Below, piece after piece: positions 18,799 to 26,738 of a stretch of DNA of 40,887 bases. The stretch spans positions 1-40,887 of the forward strand of contig NZ_RXLZ01000046.1 in the NCBI RefSeq assembly GCF_003970865.1. Direction: 5' to 3'. The translations under genes were made by a program, and so were the position numbers. Within the stretch, counting starts at the first letter, position 1, and each line of letters starts with the position of its first letter. The notes under the pieces were generated by a model. It was not told the origin of the DNA, did not search any database, and was given only the letters and a program-made list of their open reading frames with translations. The DNA comes from Stenotrophomonas maltophilia. GTDB taxonomy: Bacteria; Pseudomonadota; Gammaproteobacteria; Xanthomonadales; Xanthomonadaceae.

Positions 18799-19626
18799 TC
18801 AGGCACTCTCGATCTGTTCGCCGCGCGCGGCACGCGCACGCGGTCCGTGGAAGTATTCCTGGATCCACGGATGATCCAGTTTCTCGATGTCCGGCAGTGG
18901 CGCGTTGGCCACCACTTTGCGGTCGGCGATCACCGCGACCCGGTCGCAGATGGCGTACAGCGTGTCCAGGTCATGGGTGATCAGGAACACGGTCAACCCC
19001 AGTGCTTCCTGCAGGGTCTTGATCAGGCGGTCGAAGGCGGCCGCGCCGATCGGGTCGAGGCCAGCGGTCGGTTCATCCAGGAACAGCAGCGGCGGATCCA
19101 GCGCCAGCGCGCGGGCCAGGCCGGCGCGCTTGCGCATGCCGCCGGACAGCTGCGAGGGCAGTTTGTTGATCGCATCGGCGGGCAGGCCGGCCAGCTTCAC
19201 CTTCAGCAGCGCCAGTTCGTAATGCCAGCGCTCCGGCAGTTCGCGGTGGTGCTCCTTCAGTGGCACCTGAACGTTCTCGCCCACGGTCAGCGACGAGAAC
19301 AGCGCGCCGTCCTGGAATAGCACGCCGGTGTTGCGCTCGATGTGCAGGCGGCTCTCGGCATCGTCGGCACGCGCGTCGCGGCCGAGCACTTCGATCTGCC
19401 CGGCATCGGGCACGCGCAGGCCGAGGATCGAACGCATCAGCACCGATTTGCCGGTACCCGAACCACCCACCACGCCCAGGATCTCGCCGCGGCGCACATC
19501 CAGGTCCAGGTCCTCATGCACAGTCTGGCTGCCGAAACGGTTGACCAGGCCACGCACGCGGATGGCCAGCTCGTGGCCGTTGTCGTCCTGCATGGGAATG
19601 TCTTCGGGCGTCGGATGCGTGCTCAT
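18799..19626 (-). CDS. mlaF: MlaF-like ABC transporter ATPase
   Basis: This is a 275-residue ATPase of an MCE lipid transporter. Walker A is GGSGTGKS (54-61), the signature LSGGMRKRAGLARAL, Walker B LLFLDEPTAGLDP, and the H-loop LITHD. The C-terminal DHPWIQEYFHGPR is the tail found in MlaF homologues. The ATG at 19626 follows the MlaE stop by one base (TGACATG); another Met at codon 12 is possible. Acts with the STAS-MlaE permease upstream. Confidence 0.93.
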   Translation of the reverse strand: MSTHPTPEDIPMQDDNGHELAIRVRGLVNRFGSQTVHEDLDLDVRRGEILGVVGGSGTGKSVLMRSILGLRVPDAGQIEVLGRDARADDAESRLHIERNTGVLFQDGALFSSLTVGENVQVPLKEHHRELPERWHYELALLKVKLAGLPADAINKLPSQLSGGMRKRAGLARALALDPPLLFLDEPTAGLDPIGAAAFDRLIKTLQEALGLTVFLITHDLDTLYAICDRVAVIADRKVVANAPLPDIEKLDHPWIQEYFHGPRARAARGEQIESA

Positions 19627-19627
19627 G

Positions 19628-20749
19628 TCACCAGTCCATGTGCATGAACCACAACGCCGCGAAGGCGTCGATGATGATCACCAGCGAGATGGTCTGCACC
19701 ACGCTGGAGGTGGTGCGTTCGCCCACCGACTGCGCCGTGCCTTCCACCTTCAGCCCTTCCAGGCAGCCGATCAGGCCGATCACCAGCGCGAACACCGGCG
19801 CCTTCGACAGGCCGACCAGCATGTGCCGCACTTCCATCGTCTCGTGCATGCGCGCGATGTACATCTGCGGCGGGATGTCGAGGTCGAACGCACCGACGGT
19901 GATGCCGCCGGCCAGGCCGGCGACCATTGCAATGAAGGTCAGCAGCGGCAGGGTGACCAGCAGGGCCATCAAACGTGGCAGTACCAGCAGGTCGATCGGA
20001 TCTAGGCCCAGCGTGCGCATCGCATCGATTTCCTCGCGCGCCTTCATCGCACCGATCTGCGCGGTGAAGGCGCTGGCGGTGCGGCCGGCCAGCACGATCG
20101 CGGTCAGCAGTACCGCAAATTCGCGCAGGAAGGCGATGTTGACCAGCTCGACCACGTAGATCTCGGCGCCGAAGTCGCGCAGGATGGTCGAGCCGAGGAA
20201 GGCGATCACCGCGCCAACCAGGTAGGACAGCAGCGCCACCAGCGGTACCGCATCCAGCCCGACCTGCTCCATCTGGTGCACGGTGGCCGTCATCCGGAAG
20301 CGGCGGGGTTCCTTGACCAGGCGCGCCGCCTTGACCAGGTTCTCGCCGAGGAAACTGCACAGCGCCTTGATGTTGTGGCCGGTGGCATGGACGCTGACAC
20401 CCAGCCGTTCCAGGGCCGCCAGCACGCCGAAGTCGCGCTTGGGCTTGGGCCGGTCGTCGGCCACTTCCTCGATGGTGCACACCAGCGCCTGGTGATCCGG
20501 GCGGAACTTCAGTGCGTCCTCGCCGAGGTCGGCGCGATGGGCCACGCGCAGTACCTGCAGCACGCCGGCCGAATCCATCTTCTCGATGGCGGTGGCATCG
20601 ATGCCGGTCAGCGTGTCGGGAACGCCGCGCAGGACTTCGGCCGCGGCCAGCGCGGTCTTCAAGGTCCAGGTGCCGGACAGGCGGATCACGCCCGGGTCAT
20701 GGGCATCCTGTTCGAGCTGGGGGGCGTGGTTCGGGGTCACTTGGGCCAT
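19628..20749 (-). CDS. mlaE: MlaE-like permease with N-terminal STAS domain
   Basis: This is a 373-residue permease of an MCE-type phospholipid transporter. Residues ~15-100 form a STAS domain (IRLSGTWTL..., GIDATAIEKMDSAGVLQVLR), the fold of MlaB, the separate accessory subunit in E. coli. From ~150 on comes the MlaE domain with about five membrane helices and the signature TAIVLAGRTASAFTAQIGAM, then ALLVTLPLL and the closing SVGERTTSSVVQTI. It therefore carries its own MlaB-like part, and no separate mlaB or mlaC is seen nearby. The ATG at 20749 begins MAQVTPN; no strong ribosome site is visible. It diverges from the ThrE-type gene across 92 bp. Confidence 0.9.
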   Translation of the reverse strand: MAQVTPNHAPQLEQDAHDPGVIRLSGTWTLKTALAAAEVLRGVPDTLTGIDATAIEKMDSAGVLQVLRVAHRADLGEDALKFRPDHQALVCTIEEVADDRPKPKRDFGVLAALERLGVSVHATGHNIKALCSFLGENLVKAARLVKEPRRFRMTATVHQMEQVGLDAVPLVALLSYLVGAVIAFLGSTILRDFGAEIYVVELVNIAFLREFAVLLTAIVLAGRTASAFTAQIGAMKAREEIDAMRTLGLDPIDLLVLPRLMALLVTLPLLTFIAMVAGLAGGITVGAFDLDIPPQMYIARMHETMEVRHMLVGLSKAPVFALVIGLIGCLEGLKVEGTAQSVGERTTSSVVQTISLVIIIDAFAALWFMHMDW

Positions 20750-20841
20750 TCGGGTCGCAGCATAACCGTTCTGTATTGGGCTTCGCGTCGAACTCGGATG
20801 AATTTCTCCGGTAAGGCCCAGCCTAGGTAATACTACGGCGC

Positions 20842-22101
20842 ATGTCCGCAGACGCTCACACGATCCCCACGCCCCAGGCCACCTACGCGCAGCGCGTGGC
20901 CTTCGTTTCCGAGATCGCCGGACGCCTGCACAGCTATGGCACAACGGCCCAGCGCCTGGAAACGGCGGTGGTGGCACTGGCCCGCCAGCTCGATCTGGAT
21001 TGTGAACCGTGGTCGAATCCCACCGGTATCATCCTCAGCTTCAGCGACCCGGCGCAGGCGATCGGCTCCAGTGACATCACCCGCGTGATCCGTCTGGCCC
21101 CCGGTGAAAACGATCTGCACAAGCTCAGTGTGGCTGACCATATCGCCGAGGAAGTGGCCAACGGGCGGATGAGCATCGCCCAGGGCCACACCGCGCTGCG
21201 CCAGCTGGACAAGGATCCGGGCCGGCGCGGCAAGCTGCGCACCATACTCTCGTTCACCCTTGGCGCGGCCGGCGTGGCCGGCATGTGGAAGCTGCCGTGG
21301 CTGGACATCGCGACCGCCGGTGTCATCGGCCTGATGATCGGCCTGCTCGGCATGGTCACCGACCGTCGCCCGGCCACCCGCGAAGCCGCCGAGGCGCTGG
21401 CCGCACTGCTGGCCGGCCTGGTCGCCACGCTGGTCGCATCCTTCATCGGCGCGCTCAACCTCAACACGGTGATCATCGCCTCGCTGGTGGTGCTGCTGCC
21501 CGGCATGTCGCTGACCAATGCGGTCAATGAACTGGCCAGCCAGCACTGGGTATCGGGTACCGCGCGCTTCGCCGGCGCGCTGACCACCATCATGAAGCTC
21601 AGCGTCGGCGCGATGATCGCGGTGACCCTGGCCGATGTGCTCGGCCTCGATCCGGTAATCCGCGCCACGCGGCCGCAGGGGCCGTGGGTGGAATGGGGTT
21701 CGCTGCTGACCGCGGCGTTCGCCTTCGCGATGCTGTTCAAGGCCAACCGCCGTGATTACCCGTGGGTGATCGCTGCCTCGGTGGCCGGTTATGCGATCTC
21801 CAAGTTTGGCGGCCATGCCTGGGGCGCACCGGCCGGCATCTTCCTGTCGGCGATGCTGCTGACCGCCGGTGGCAATCTGTTCGGCCGCCTCGTTGGCCGC
21901 CCAGGTGCGATCATCCGCCTGCCCGGCATCATCATGATGGTGCCCGGCAGCACCAGCCTGCGCGGCGTGCTGACCCTGGTCCAGCAGCAGGACGTGGGTG
22001 CCGGCCAGAGCGTGTTCCTCACCGTGCTCAACGTGGTGATGGCGCTGGTGGCCGGCCTGCTGTTCGGCAACCTGCTGATGCCCGCTCGCAAAACCCTGTA
22101 G
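20842..22101 (+). CDS. ThrE-type threonine/serine exporter
   Basis: This is a 419-residue inner-membrane transporter joining the ThrE (YjjP-like) and ThrE_2 (YjjB-like) parts in one chain. The N-terminal half starts with a soluble region (GRLHSYGTTAQRLE, LATRLxL-like) and has the conserved LLPGMSLTNAVNELA; ~10 membrane helices are visible in total. The export substrate is inferred from the family. The stop codon TAG is the TAG of a GTAG-headed repeat. Convergent with the H-NS-like gene, with a strong terminator between. Confidence 0.85.
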   Translation: MSADAHTIPTPQATYAQRVAFVSEIAGRLHSYGTTAQRLETAVVALARQLDLDCEPWSNPTGIILSFSDPAQAIGSSDITRVIRLAPGENDLHKLSVADHIAEEVANGRMSIAQGHTALRQLDKDPGRRGKLRTILSFTLGAAGVAGMWKLPWLDIATAGVIGLMIGLLGMVTDRRPATREAAEALAALLAGLVATLVASFIGALNLNTVIIASLVVLLPGMSLTNAVNELASQHWVSGTARFAGALTTIMKLSVGAMIAVTLADVLGLDPVIRATRPQGPWVEWGSLLTAAFAFAMLFKANRRDYPWVIAASVAGYAISKFGGHAWGAPAGIFLSAMLLTAGGNLFGRLVGRPGAIIRLPGIIMMVPGSTSLRGVLTLVQQQDVGAGQSVFLTVLNVVMALVAGLLFGNLLMPARKTL

Positions 22102-22121
22102 GTGGGACCGTTGGTCCACAC
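22098..22121 (+). repeat. SMAG-like REP element overlapping the ThrE stop
   Basis: GTAG (22098-22101) is followed by an imperfect stem around GTT (GTGGGACC / GGTCCACAC). The TAG of the head is the stop codon of the exporter gene. Confidence 0.55.
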
Positions 22122-22132
22122 ACCGAAGAATG

Positions 22133-22160
22133 AAAAACGCCGGCTTTCGCCGGCGTTTTT
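22133..22160. terminator. Bidirectional rho-independent terminator
   Basis: A perfect 12-bp stem, AAAAACGCCGGC (22133-22144) with GCCGGCGTTTTT (22149-22160) around TTTC, provides U runs in both directions. It ends both the exporter gene and the convergent H-NS-like gene. Confidence 0.92.
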
Positions 22161-22180
22161 CAATGCATTCCAATCCGGCC

Positions 22181-22564
22181 TCAGGCCTTCTTGATCAGGA
22201 AATCTTCCGGCTTCTTGTTGCCCTTGGCGGTCAGCTCGGCCATCCAGCGCGGCTGCTTGCCACGGCCGGTCCAGGTTTCCTTGGGGTTGGCCGGGTTGCG
22301 GTACTTCGGCGCAACCTTGCCCAGCTTGCGGCCAGCGGTCTTCGACGGTGCCTTGGCGACCTTGGCCACCTTGCGCGCGCGCGGGGCCGGGGCGTCGCCG
22401 AACAGCTCCTCGATGGTGTAACCCTCGGTCTTGGCCAGCTTGGTCAGCTGTGCCCGGACCTTGGTGATCGGCCGGCGCTTGGCGACGATGGTCTGCTGTT
22501 TCTTGGCGGTGCGGATCAGGGCGCCCAGCTCGCGTGCCGACAGGCCGGTCAGGTCAATGCTCAT
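22181..22564 (-). CDS. H-NS family nucleoid protein
   Basis: This is a 127-residue basic protein of the H-NS/BP2H1 (XrvA-like) type that xanthomonads use in place of classical H-NS. A short N-terminal helical oligomerisation part (LTGLSARELGALIRTAKKQQ) leads to a Lys/Ala/Arg-rich linker (KVAKVAKAPSKTAGRK). The C-terminal DNA-binding module is YRNPANPKETWTGRGKQPRW, with the TGRGKQP loop inserting into AT-rich minor grooves. A GGAG lies 13 bases before the ATG. It is likely to be a global silencer of AT-rich DNA and a regulator of surface genes, by analogy. Confidence 0.9.
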   Translation of the reverse strand: MSIDLTGLSARELGALIRTAKKQQTIVAKRRPITKVRAQLTKLAKTEGYTIEELFGDAPAPRARKVAKVAKAPSKTAGRKLGKVAPKYRNPANPKETWTGRGKQPRWMAELTAKGNKKPEDFLIKKA

Positions 22565-22625
22565 TTACGGTTACTCCGGAAACTAATAAGTGGACGGGAC
22601 GAGCCAGTCCATGGCGTCGCGGGAC

Positions 22626-22654
22626 AGAATAAAGATGAATTAATCCCAGCACAA
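22626..22654 (-). promoter_or_regulatory. Possible promoter of the H-NS-like gene
   Basis: On the minus strand TTGTGC (22654-22649) and TATTCT (22631-22626) are 17 bp apart within an unusually AT-rich patch, about 60 bp before the start codon. Match to sigma70 consensus is modest (3/6 and 4/6). Confidence 0.3.
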
Positions 22655-22750
22655 ATGCAGACGGGTCATGGCCTGGCAGCATCCCGGCTGCATTGCGTCG
22701 ATTCTGACCGGATTATGTCCGCTGCAATATTGCTCAAATGGGCGTCAGGT

Positions 22751-22777
22751 AAAAAAAGACCGGGGCATGCCCCGGTC
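22751..22777 (-). terminator. Rho-independent terminator of proS
   Basis: On the minus strand a stem GACCGGGGC / GCCCCGGTC (22777-22758) is followed by seven T (22757-22751). It begins 9 bp past the proS stop codon. Confidence 0.9.
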
Positions 22778-22786
22778 CTTTCCTGA

Positions 22787-24490
22787 TCAGTCCTGCAGGC
22801 GCTGCAGCAGCGTGGCCTTGTCCAGGTTTTCCGCTTCGCTGGCGCGGCGCGAGCGGTACTCGTAGGTACCGGCGGCCAGGCCGCGTTCGCTGACCACCAC
22901 GCGGTGCGGGATGCCGATCAGTTCCATGTCAGCGAACATCGCGCCCGGGCGCAGGCCACGGTCGTCGAGCGCCGCGTCCAGGCCTGCATCGCGCAGCTCC
23001 TGCAGCAGGTTGGCTGCGGCGTCGGCCACGGCGGCGTCACCCTTCGGGTTGATCACGCACACCACCACCTGCCACGGCGCCATCGCGTCGGGCCAGATGA
23101 TGCCGGCATCGTCATGGTTCTGTTCGATCGCGGCAGCCACCACGCGCGAGATGCCGATGCCATAGCAGCCCATCGCCATCACCGCCGCCTTGCCGTTCTC
23201 GTCCAGCACGGTGGCGTCCAGCGCTTCGGCGTACTTGCGGCCCAGCTGGAACACGTGGCCGACTTCGATGCCACGGGCGATCTTCAGTTCGCCACCGTCC
23301 AGCGCGCGGTCACCGGCACGCACGTTGCGGATGTCGGCCACTTCCGGTTCCGGCAGGTCGCGGTCCCAGTTGACGCCGGCCAGGTGGAAACCGGCTTCGT
23401 TGGCGCCGACGACGAAGTCGGACATCGCCGCCACTTCGCGATCGGCGACCACGCGGATGGCCTTGGCCGGGGCGACCGGGCCGAGGAAGCCCGGCACGCT
23501 GCCCAGGTGCTCGGCGATTTCCGCCTCGCTGGCGAAGCGCTGTTCGTCCAGGCCGGCAACCTTGGCCAGCTTGATCTCGTTGACCTCATGGTCGCCGCGC
23601 ACCAGCACCAGCACGAACTGCTGTGCCTTGCCTTCGCCAGCGATCAGCGCCACCGACTTCACCGTGCGCTGCAGGTCGATGCCGAGCAGCGCCGCGACAT
23701 CCTCGCAGGTCTTCTGGGTGGGGGTGTCGACCTTGCGCATGGCTTCGCTGGCGGCCGCACGCGGTGCCGGATCGGCGGCGATCGCCGCTTCCATGTTGGC
23801 CGCGTAGTCCGAGCCGGTGGAGAACACCAGCGCGTCCTCGCCGGAATCGGCGATCACGTGGAATTCCTGCGAGGCATCGCCGCCGATCGCGCCGGAGTCG
23901 GCCTGCACCATGCGGAAGTCCAGGCCGAGGCGGGTGAAGATGCGGCTGTAGGCCGACTTCATGTTCTCGTACTCGCGCACCAGGCACTCATCGTGCAGGT
24001 GGAACGAATAGGCGTCCTTCATCAGGAACTCGCGCGAACGCATCACGCCGAAGCGCGGACGGATCTCGTCGCGGAACTTGGTCTGCACCTGGTAGAAGTT
24101 CACCGGCAGCTGCTTGTAGCTGGACAGCTCGCTGCGCGCGAAGTCGCAGGCGGCTTCTTCGGCGGTCGGGCTGTAGCAGAACACCTGGTCCTTGCGGTCC
24201 TTGATCTTCAGCAGCTGCGGGCCGAACTTCTGCCAGCGCCCGGTCTGCTCCCACAGTTCCTTCGGCTGGATGGTCGGGATCTGGAATTCCACGGCACCGG
24301 CGCGGTCCATTTCCTCGCGCACGATGCGTTCAACCTTGCGCAGCACGCGCAGGCCCAGCGGCGACCAGGTGTACAGGCCCGATGCCAGCTTGCGGATCAT
24401 GCCCGCGCGCAGCATCAGCCGGTGGCTGGTGAGCTCGGCATCGCTGGGGGTTTCCTTGGTGGTGTGCAGGTGGAACTGGGAGAGGCGCAT
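22787..24490 (-). CDS. proS: Prolyl-tRNA synthetase
   Basis: This is a class II, bacterial-type ProRS (567 aa; E. coli has 572) charging tRNA-Pro in the cytoplasm. The N-terminal catalytic core has [20 protein letters not shown] and motif 2 [17 protein letters not shown]. Between motifs 2 and 3 lies the INS editing domain (about 225-400), which hydrolyses Ala-tRNA-Pro. Motif 3 is [13 protein letters not shown], followed by the C-terminal anticodon-binding domain ([13 protein letters not shown]). The ATG at 24490 gives the family's normal N-terminus ([10 protein letters not shown]). Confidence 0.97.
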   Translation of the reverse strand: MRLSQFHLHTTKETPSDAELTSHRLMLRAGMIRKLASGLYTWSPLGLRVLRKVERIVREEMDRAGAVEFQIPTIQPKELWEQTGRWQKFGPQLLKIKDRKDQVFCYSPTAEEAACDFARSELSSYKQLPVNFYQVQTKFRDEIRPRFGVMRSREFLMKDAYSFHLHDECLVREYENMKSAYSRIFTRLGLDFRMVQADSGAIGGDASQEFHVIADSGEDALVFSTGSDYAANMEAAIAADPAPRAAASEAMRKVDTPTQKTCEDVAALLGIDLQRTVKSVALIAGEGKAQQFVLVLVRGDHEVNEIKLAKVAGLDEQRFASEAEIAEHLGSVPGFLGPVAPAKAIRVVADREVAAMSDFVVGANEAGFHLAGVNWDRDLPEPEVADIRNVRAGDRALDGGELKIARGIEVGHVFQLGRKYAEALDATVLDENGKAAVMAMGCYGIGISRVVAAAIEQNHDDAGIIWPDAMAPWQVVVCVINPKGDAAVADAAANLLQELRDAGLDAALDDRGLRPGAMFADMELIGIPHRVVVSERGLAAGTYEYRSRRASEAENLDKATLLQRLQD

Positions 24491-24546
24491 CGTCGGCTTC
24501 GGATAACGGCAGAGACGTCTATTCTGCCAGCCCGGCCGGGGGGAGG

Positions 24547-24629
24547 GGTATCGGCAGGGCTGCGCCCTGCACCCGCCTCAAGCAACGTCAACTGCAACAG
24601 CAACAGCGGCTTCCTGTGGGATGGCGGGG
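24547..24629 (+). repeat. Intergenic repeat, copy 1
   Basis: It begins GGTATCGGCAGGGCTGCG, contains a 7-bp hairpin (GCAGGGC at 24554-24560 with GCCCTGC at 24564-24570), then TCAAGCAACGTCAAC and AGCGGCTTCCTG. The same blocks in the same order occur on the other strand at 24999-24911, so this is one of two diverged copies. It lies in the proS upstream region. Confidence 0.75.
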
Positions 24630-24724
24630 TGGGTCCGGTTGCGGGGGACGCCGTAAATACGTCCCTGTAGGCTCGGTCGCGCCATCCATGGCGCTCACGC
24701 CCCCGCAACCGGACCCACCCCGCC
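24623..24724. repeat. Large palindrome with 25-bp perfect arms
   Basis: The left arm (24623-24647) and right arm (24700-24724) are exact reverse complements over 25 bp, starting GGCGGGGTGGG and ending CCCACCCCGCC. Inside is a second palindrome, GCGCCAT / ATGGCGC (24679-24694). The core at 24655-24680 is nearly the same as 40702-40727 (23 of 26 bases), so it belongs to a dispersed family. Confidence 0.85.
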
Positions 24725-24756
24725 TTCGACAGTTTTCCGCGATCTGTCGCCCTTTT

Positions 24757-24779
24757 GTAGAGCCGAGCCATGCTCGGCT
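24757..24779 (+). repeat. SMAG-like REP element
   Basis: GTAG head followed by AGCCGAGC / GCTCGGCT paired around CAT or its remnant. It faces the element at 24824-24846, giving a head-out pair typical of REP doublets. Confidence 0.75.
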
Positions 24780-24823
24780 GCTGTTCGATCAATTCTCGAA
24801 ATATTCGATTTCCATGGAGATTC

Positions 24824-24846
24824 ATCCACGCATGGCGTGGATCTAC
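24824..24846 (-). repeat. SMAG-like REP element
   Basis: On the minus strand, GTAG followed by ATCCACGC / GCGTGGAT with a short loop. It is the inverted partner of the element at 24757-24779. Confidence 0.7.
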
Positions 24847-24910
24847 TGGCCACCGTCCAACTCTCGGGGGTCACTTCATGGACGGGTTCACGGCGGCCCC
24901 GCAACCCCAC

Positions 24911-24999
24911 AGTGCCATGCCATCTCCCAGGAAGCCGCTTTGGCATTTGACGTTGCCGTTGCTTGAAGCAGGTGCAGGGCTGCAAGCCCTGCCGATACC
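24911..24999 (-). repeat. Intergenic repeat, copy 2
   Basis: This is the inverted, diverged copy of 24547-24629. The hairpin arms are GCAGGGC (24974-24980) and GCCCTGC (24986-24992); TCAAGCAACG and AGCGGCTTCCTGG are conserved. It directly abuts the stop codon of the DUF4124 gene (25001-25003). Confidence 0.72.
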
Positions 25000-25000
25000 C

Positions 25001-25375
25001 TCACTCTGCCGGGCAGTAGGCCTTGATGGCGGCCTCCGCCAACCCCTTCTGCGCACTGCGTTGCTCCGGAGCCAACGGGGTATCGGCCTTGCCATCGCCA
25101 TTGGTGTCCTGCATCACCTGGCCGGACCCTTCCAGCAGGGCCAGGTTGGCCCGGGCCGTGCTGCACTGCTCGGGCACCGGTGCGGCTGGGGTCTCGGCGC
25201 TGGCCGCCGCCTGTGGGCTGCGGGCCTGCTCGCGGGTCTCGAACTTCCTGCCCGCCGGCGGGGTCTCCGAGTACTGGGTCACGCCATTGGCGTCCTTCCA
25301 TTTATAGACCGGGCCGGCCACGGCGTTGGCACTGGCCAACAGCAGCAGGCATCCAAGGCAGGACAGGGCACGCAT
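25001..25375 (-). CDS. DUF4124 periplasmic protein
   Basis: This is a small exported protein (124 aa) of unknown function. A signal peptide MRALSCLGCLLLLASANAVA ends just before GPVYKWKDANGVTQYSETPP, the DUF4124 hallmark (YKW.D..G...YSD/ETPP). The rest is Ala/Pro/Glu-rich linker, then a C-terminal part with QDTNGDGKADT, an EF-hand-like DxNxDGKxD loop, and a lone Cys near the end. The ATG at 25375 has a GGAGT site; a longer frame adds 14 residues without one. It is divergent from pssA. Confidence 0.82.
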   Translation of the reverse strand: MRALSCLGCLLLLASANAVAGPVYKWKDANGVTQYSETPPAGRKFETREQARSPQAAASAETPAAPVPEQCSTARANLALLEGSGQVMQDTNGDGKADTPLAPEQRSAQKGLAEAAIKAYCPAE

Positions 25376-25455
25376 GGCAAACTCCGCGGAATGGGCGTAG
25401 AACGCCGATTGCAGCATTGGCGCCGAGCACTGGCAAGTCGATTAAACTGGATTCC

Positions 25456-26232
25456 ATGGACCCGATCACACCGCCGCCGCGTTCGCGCACGATTTACCTG
25501 CTGCCCAACCTGTTCACCACCGCCGGCCTGTTTGCCGGCTTCTACGCGATCATCGCCGCGGCCAACGGGGACTTCGTCAACGCCAGCATCGCCGTGTTCG
25601 TGGCAGCGGTGATGGATGGCCTGGATGGCCGCGTGGCGCGGCTGACCGGTACCAGCAGCGAATTCGGCGTGCAGTACGACTCCCTGGCCGACCTGGTCAG
25701 CTTCGGCATGGCCCCGGCACTGGTGATGTATCACTGGTCGCTGTCGTGGCTGAAGTTCGATGACCCGCTGCTCGGCCGCGTCGGCTGGGCCGTGGCCTTC
25801 CTGTATGCCGCCTGCGCGGCGCTGCGCCTGGCCCGCTTCAACACCCAGGTGGCAGTGGTCGACAAGCGCTGGTTCGTCGGCCTGGCCAGCCCGGCCGCGG
25901 CCGGCCTGATGATGTCCTTCGTCTGGGCGTTCGCCGATGGCAAGCTGGGCTGGGACGGCAACCAGCTGCGTTACGTGGCGCTGGCGGTGACGATCATCGC
26001 GGCGCTGCTGATGGTCAGCCGCATCCGCTTCTGGAGCTTCAAGGGTGGCGGTGCCAAGGGCACCCGTTCCGACCGTGTGCCGTTCCTGGTACTGGCCCTG
26101 GTGCCCGTGGCCATCGCCATCGCGGTGATCGACCTGCCGCGCGTGCTGTTCGCGGTGGGCATCCTGTACGCCCTGTCCGGCCCGGTGATGTGGGCCGTGC
26201 AGCGCCTGCGCAAGAAGCCCGAGGCCGCGTGA
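25456..26232 (+). CDS. pssA: CDP-diacylglycerol-serine phosphatidyltransferase
   Basis: This integral membrane enzyme (258 aa, type II PssA of the CDP-alcohol phosphotransferase family) makes phosphatidylserine, the precursor of phosphatidylethanolamine. The catalytic signature is complete: DGLDGRVARLTG, then EFGVQYDSLAD, giving the D..DG..AR...G...D...D pattern. About seven to eight hydrophobic helices are visible. The true start is the ATG at 25456 (MDPITPP), well inside a longer open frame. Its last bases overlap the GTG start of the next gene (GTGA), so it heads a pssA-holD-rimI run. Confidence 0.95.
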   Translation: MDPITPPPRSRTIYLLPNLFTTAGLFAGFYAIIAAANGDFVNASIAVFVAAVMDGLDGRVARLTGTSSEFGVQYDSLADLVSFGMAPALVMYHWSLSWLKFDDPLLGRVGWAVAFLYAACAALRLARFNTQVAVVDKRWFVGLASPAAAGLMMSFVWAFADGKLGWDGNQLRYVALAVTIIAALLMVSRIRFWSFKGGGAKGTRSDRVPFLVLALVPVAIAIAVIDLPRVLFAVGILYALSGPVMWAVQRLRKKPEAA

Positions 26233-26738
26233 GCGGGGACCTGCCCGTGCTGTGGTCTCCGGCCCAGCAGGCCTGGCTGCAGGCCATGGGCTACACCGTC
26301 TATCACGACGGCCAGTTGGCTGCCGAGCTGGATGCCGCGCTGCAGCTGAGTGTGGCTGAAGCCGAGGCGGCTGCCGTGCCAGCGGTGGAGCAGGTGCGGG
26401 CACCAATCGCACCCGCGCGCGAGCCTCCGGCTGAAGCCATACCGTCTTCCCGCCAGGAACGCCCGGCGCCGCCGCGTCGCGAGACCCCGGTCAGCGCACC
26501 GGACACCGCGCCCGCCGCTGCCCGCCCGCTGCCGGGTGGCAATGCCCGGCAACCGGTGGTGCGCCTGCCGGATCGCCTGCAGATCGCCTTGCTGCGCGCG
26601 TCCGGCTGCAATCCCAATGATCCAGCCACGCAGGCGCTGATGGACAGCTGGCCGCTGGACCAGCTGCGTCGGGACCCGGCCGCCAAGCGCGCGCTGTGGC
26701 CACAGCTGCGCGCCCTGCGCAAGCGGGGCGCGCCATGA
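26229..26738 (+). CDS. holD: Probable DNA polymerase III psi subunit
   Basis: This is a 169-residue protein that I assign tentatively as HolD, the psi subunit that joins chi (HolC) to the clamp loader. At its C-terminus LDQLRRDPAAKRALWPQLRAL matches in spacing E. coli HolD's LTDLRANPTARAALWQQI. The N-terminus (WLQAMGYTVYHDGQ) resembles the short psi segment that binds chi (LQQLGITQWSLR). A ~60-residue Pro/Ala/Glu-rich linker (about 45-105) lies between. The gene starts with GTG inside the pssA stop and its ATGA stop overlaps rimI; in E. coli holD also directly precedes and overlaps rimI. HolC is also encoded in this window. The similarity is seen by eye and rests partly on context. Confidence 0.62.
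   Translation: MSGDLPVLWSPAQQAWLQAMGYTVYHDGQLAAELDAALQLSVAEAEAAAVPAVEQVRAPIAPAREPPAEAIPSSRQERPAPPRRETPVSAPDTAPAAARPLPGGNARQPVVRLPDRLQIALLRASGCNPNDPATQALMDSWPLDQLRRDPAAKRALWPQLRALRKRGAP

Larger units (their letters stand above)
24491..25000. other. 510-bp gene-free region packed with repeats
   Basis: No credible gene lies between proS and the DUF4124 gene. The stretch consists of two inverted copies of an ~85-bp repeat (24547-24629 and 24911-24999), a 25-bp-armed palindrome (24623-24724), and two SMAG-like elements facing each other (24757-24779 and 24824-24846). Short open frames here read through repeats on both strands and have no recognisable protein features. Confidence 0.75.

Noticed and set aside
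22181..22564. H-NS gene as a mark of acquired DNA
   Set aside because: This H-NS type is common in xanthomonad core genomes, and its neighbours are housekeeping genes.
22904..24670. 588-codon open frame on the + strand
   Set aside because: Antisense to proS.
24616..24966. Short genes in the proS-DUF4124 gap
   Set aside because: The open frames run through palindromes and repeats on both strands and have no ribosome site or protein features.
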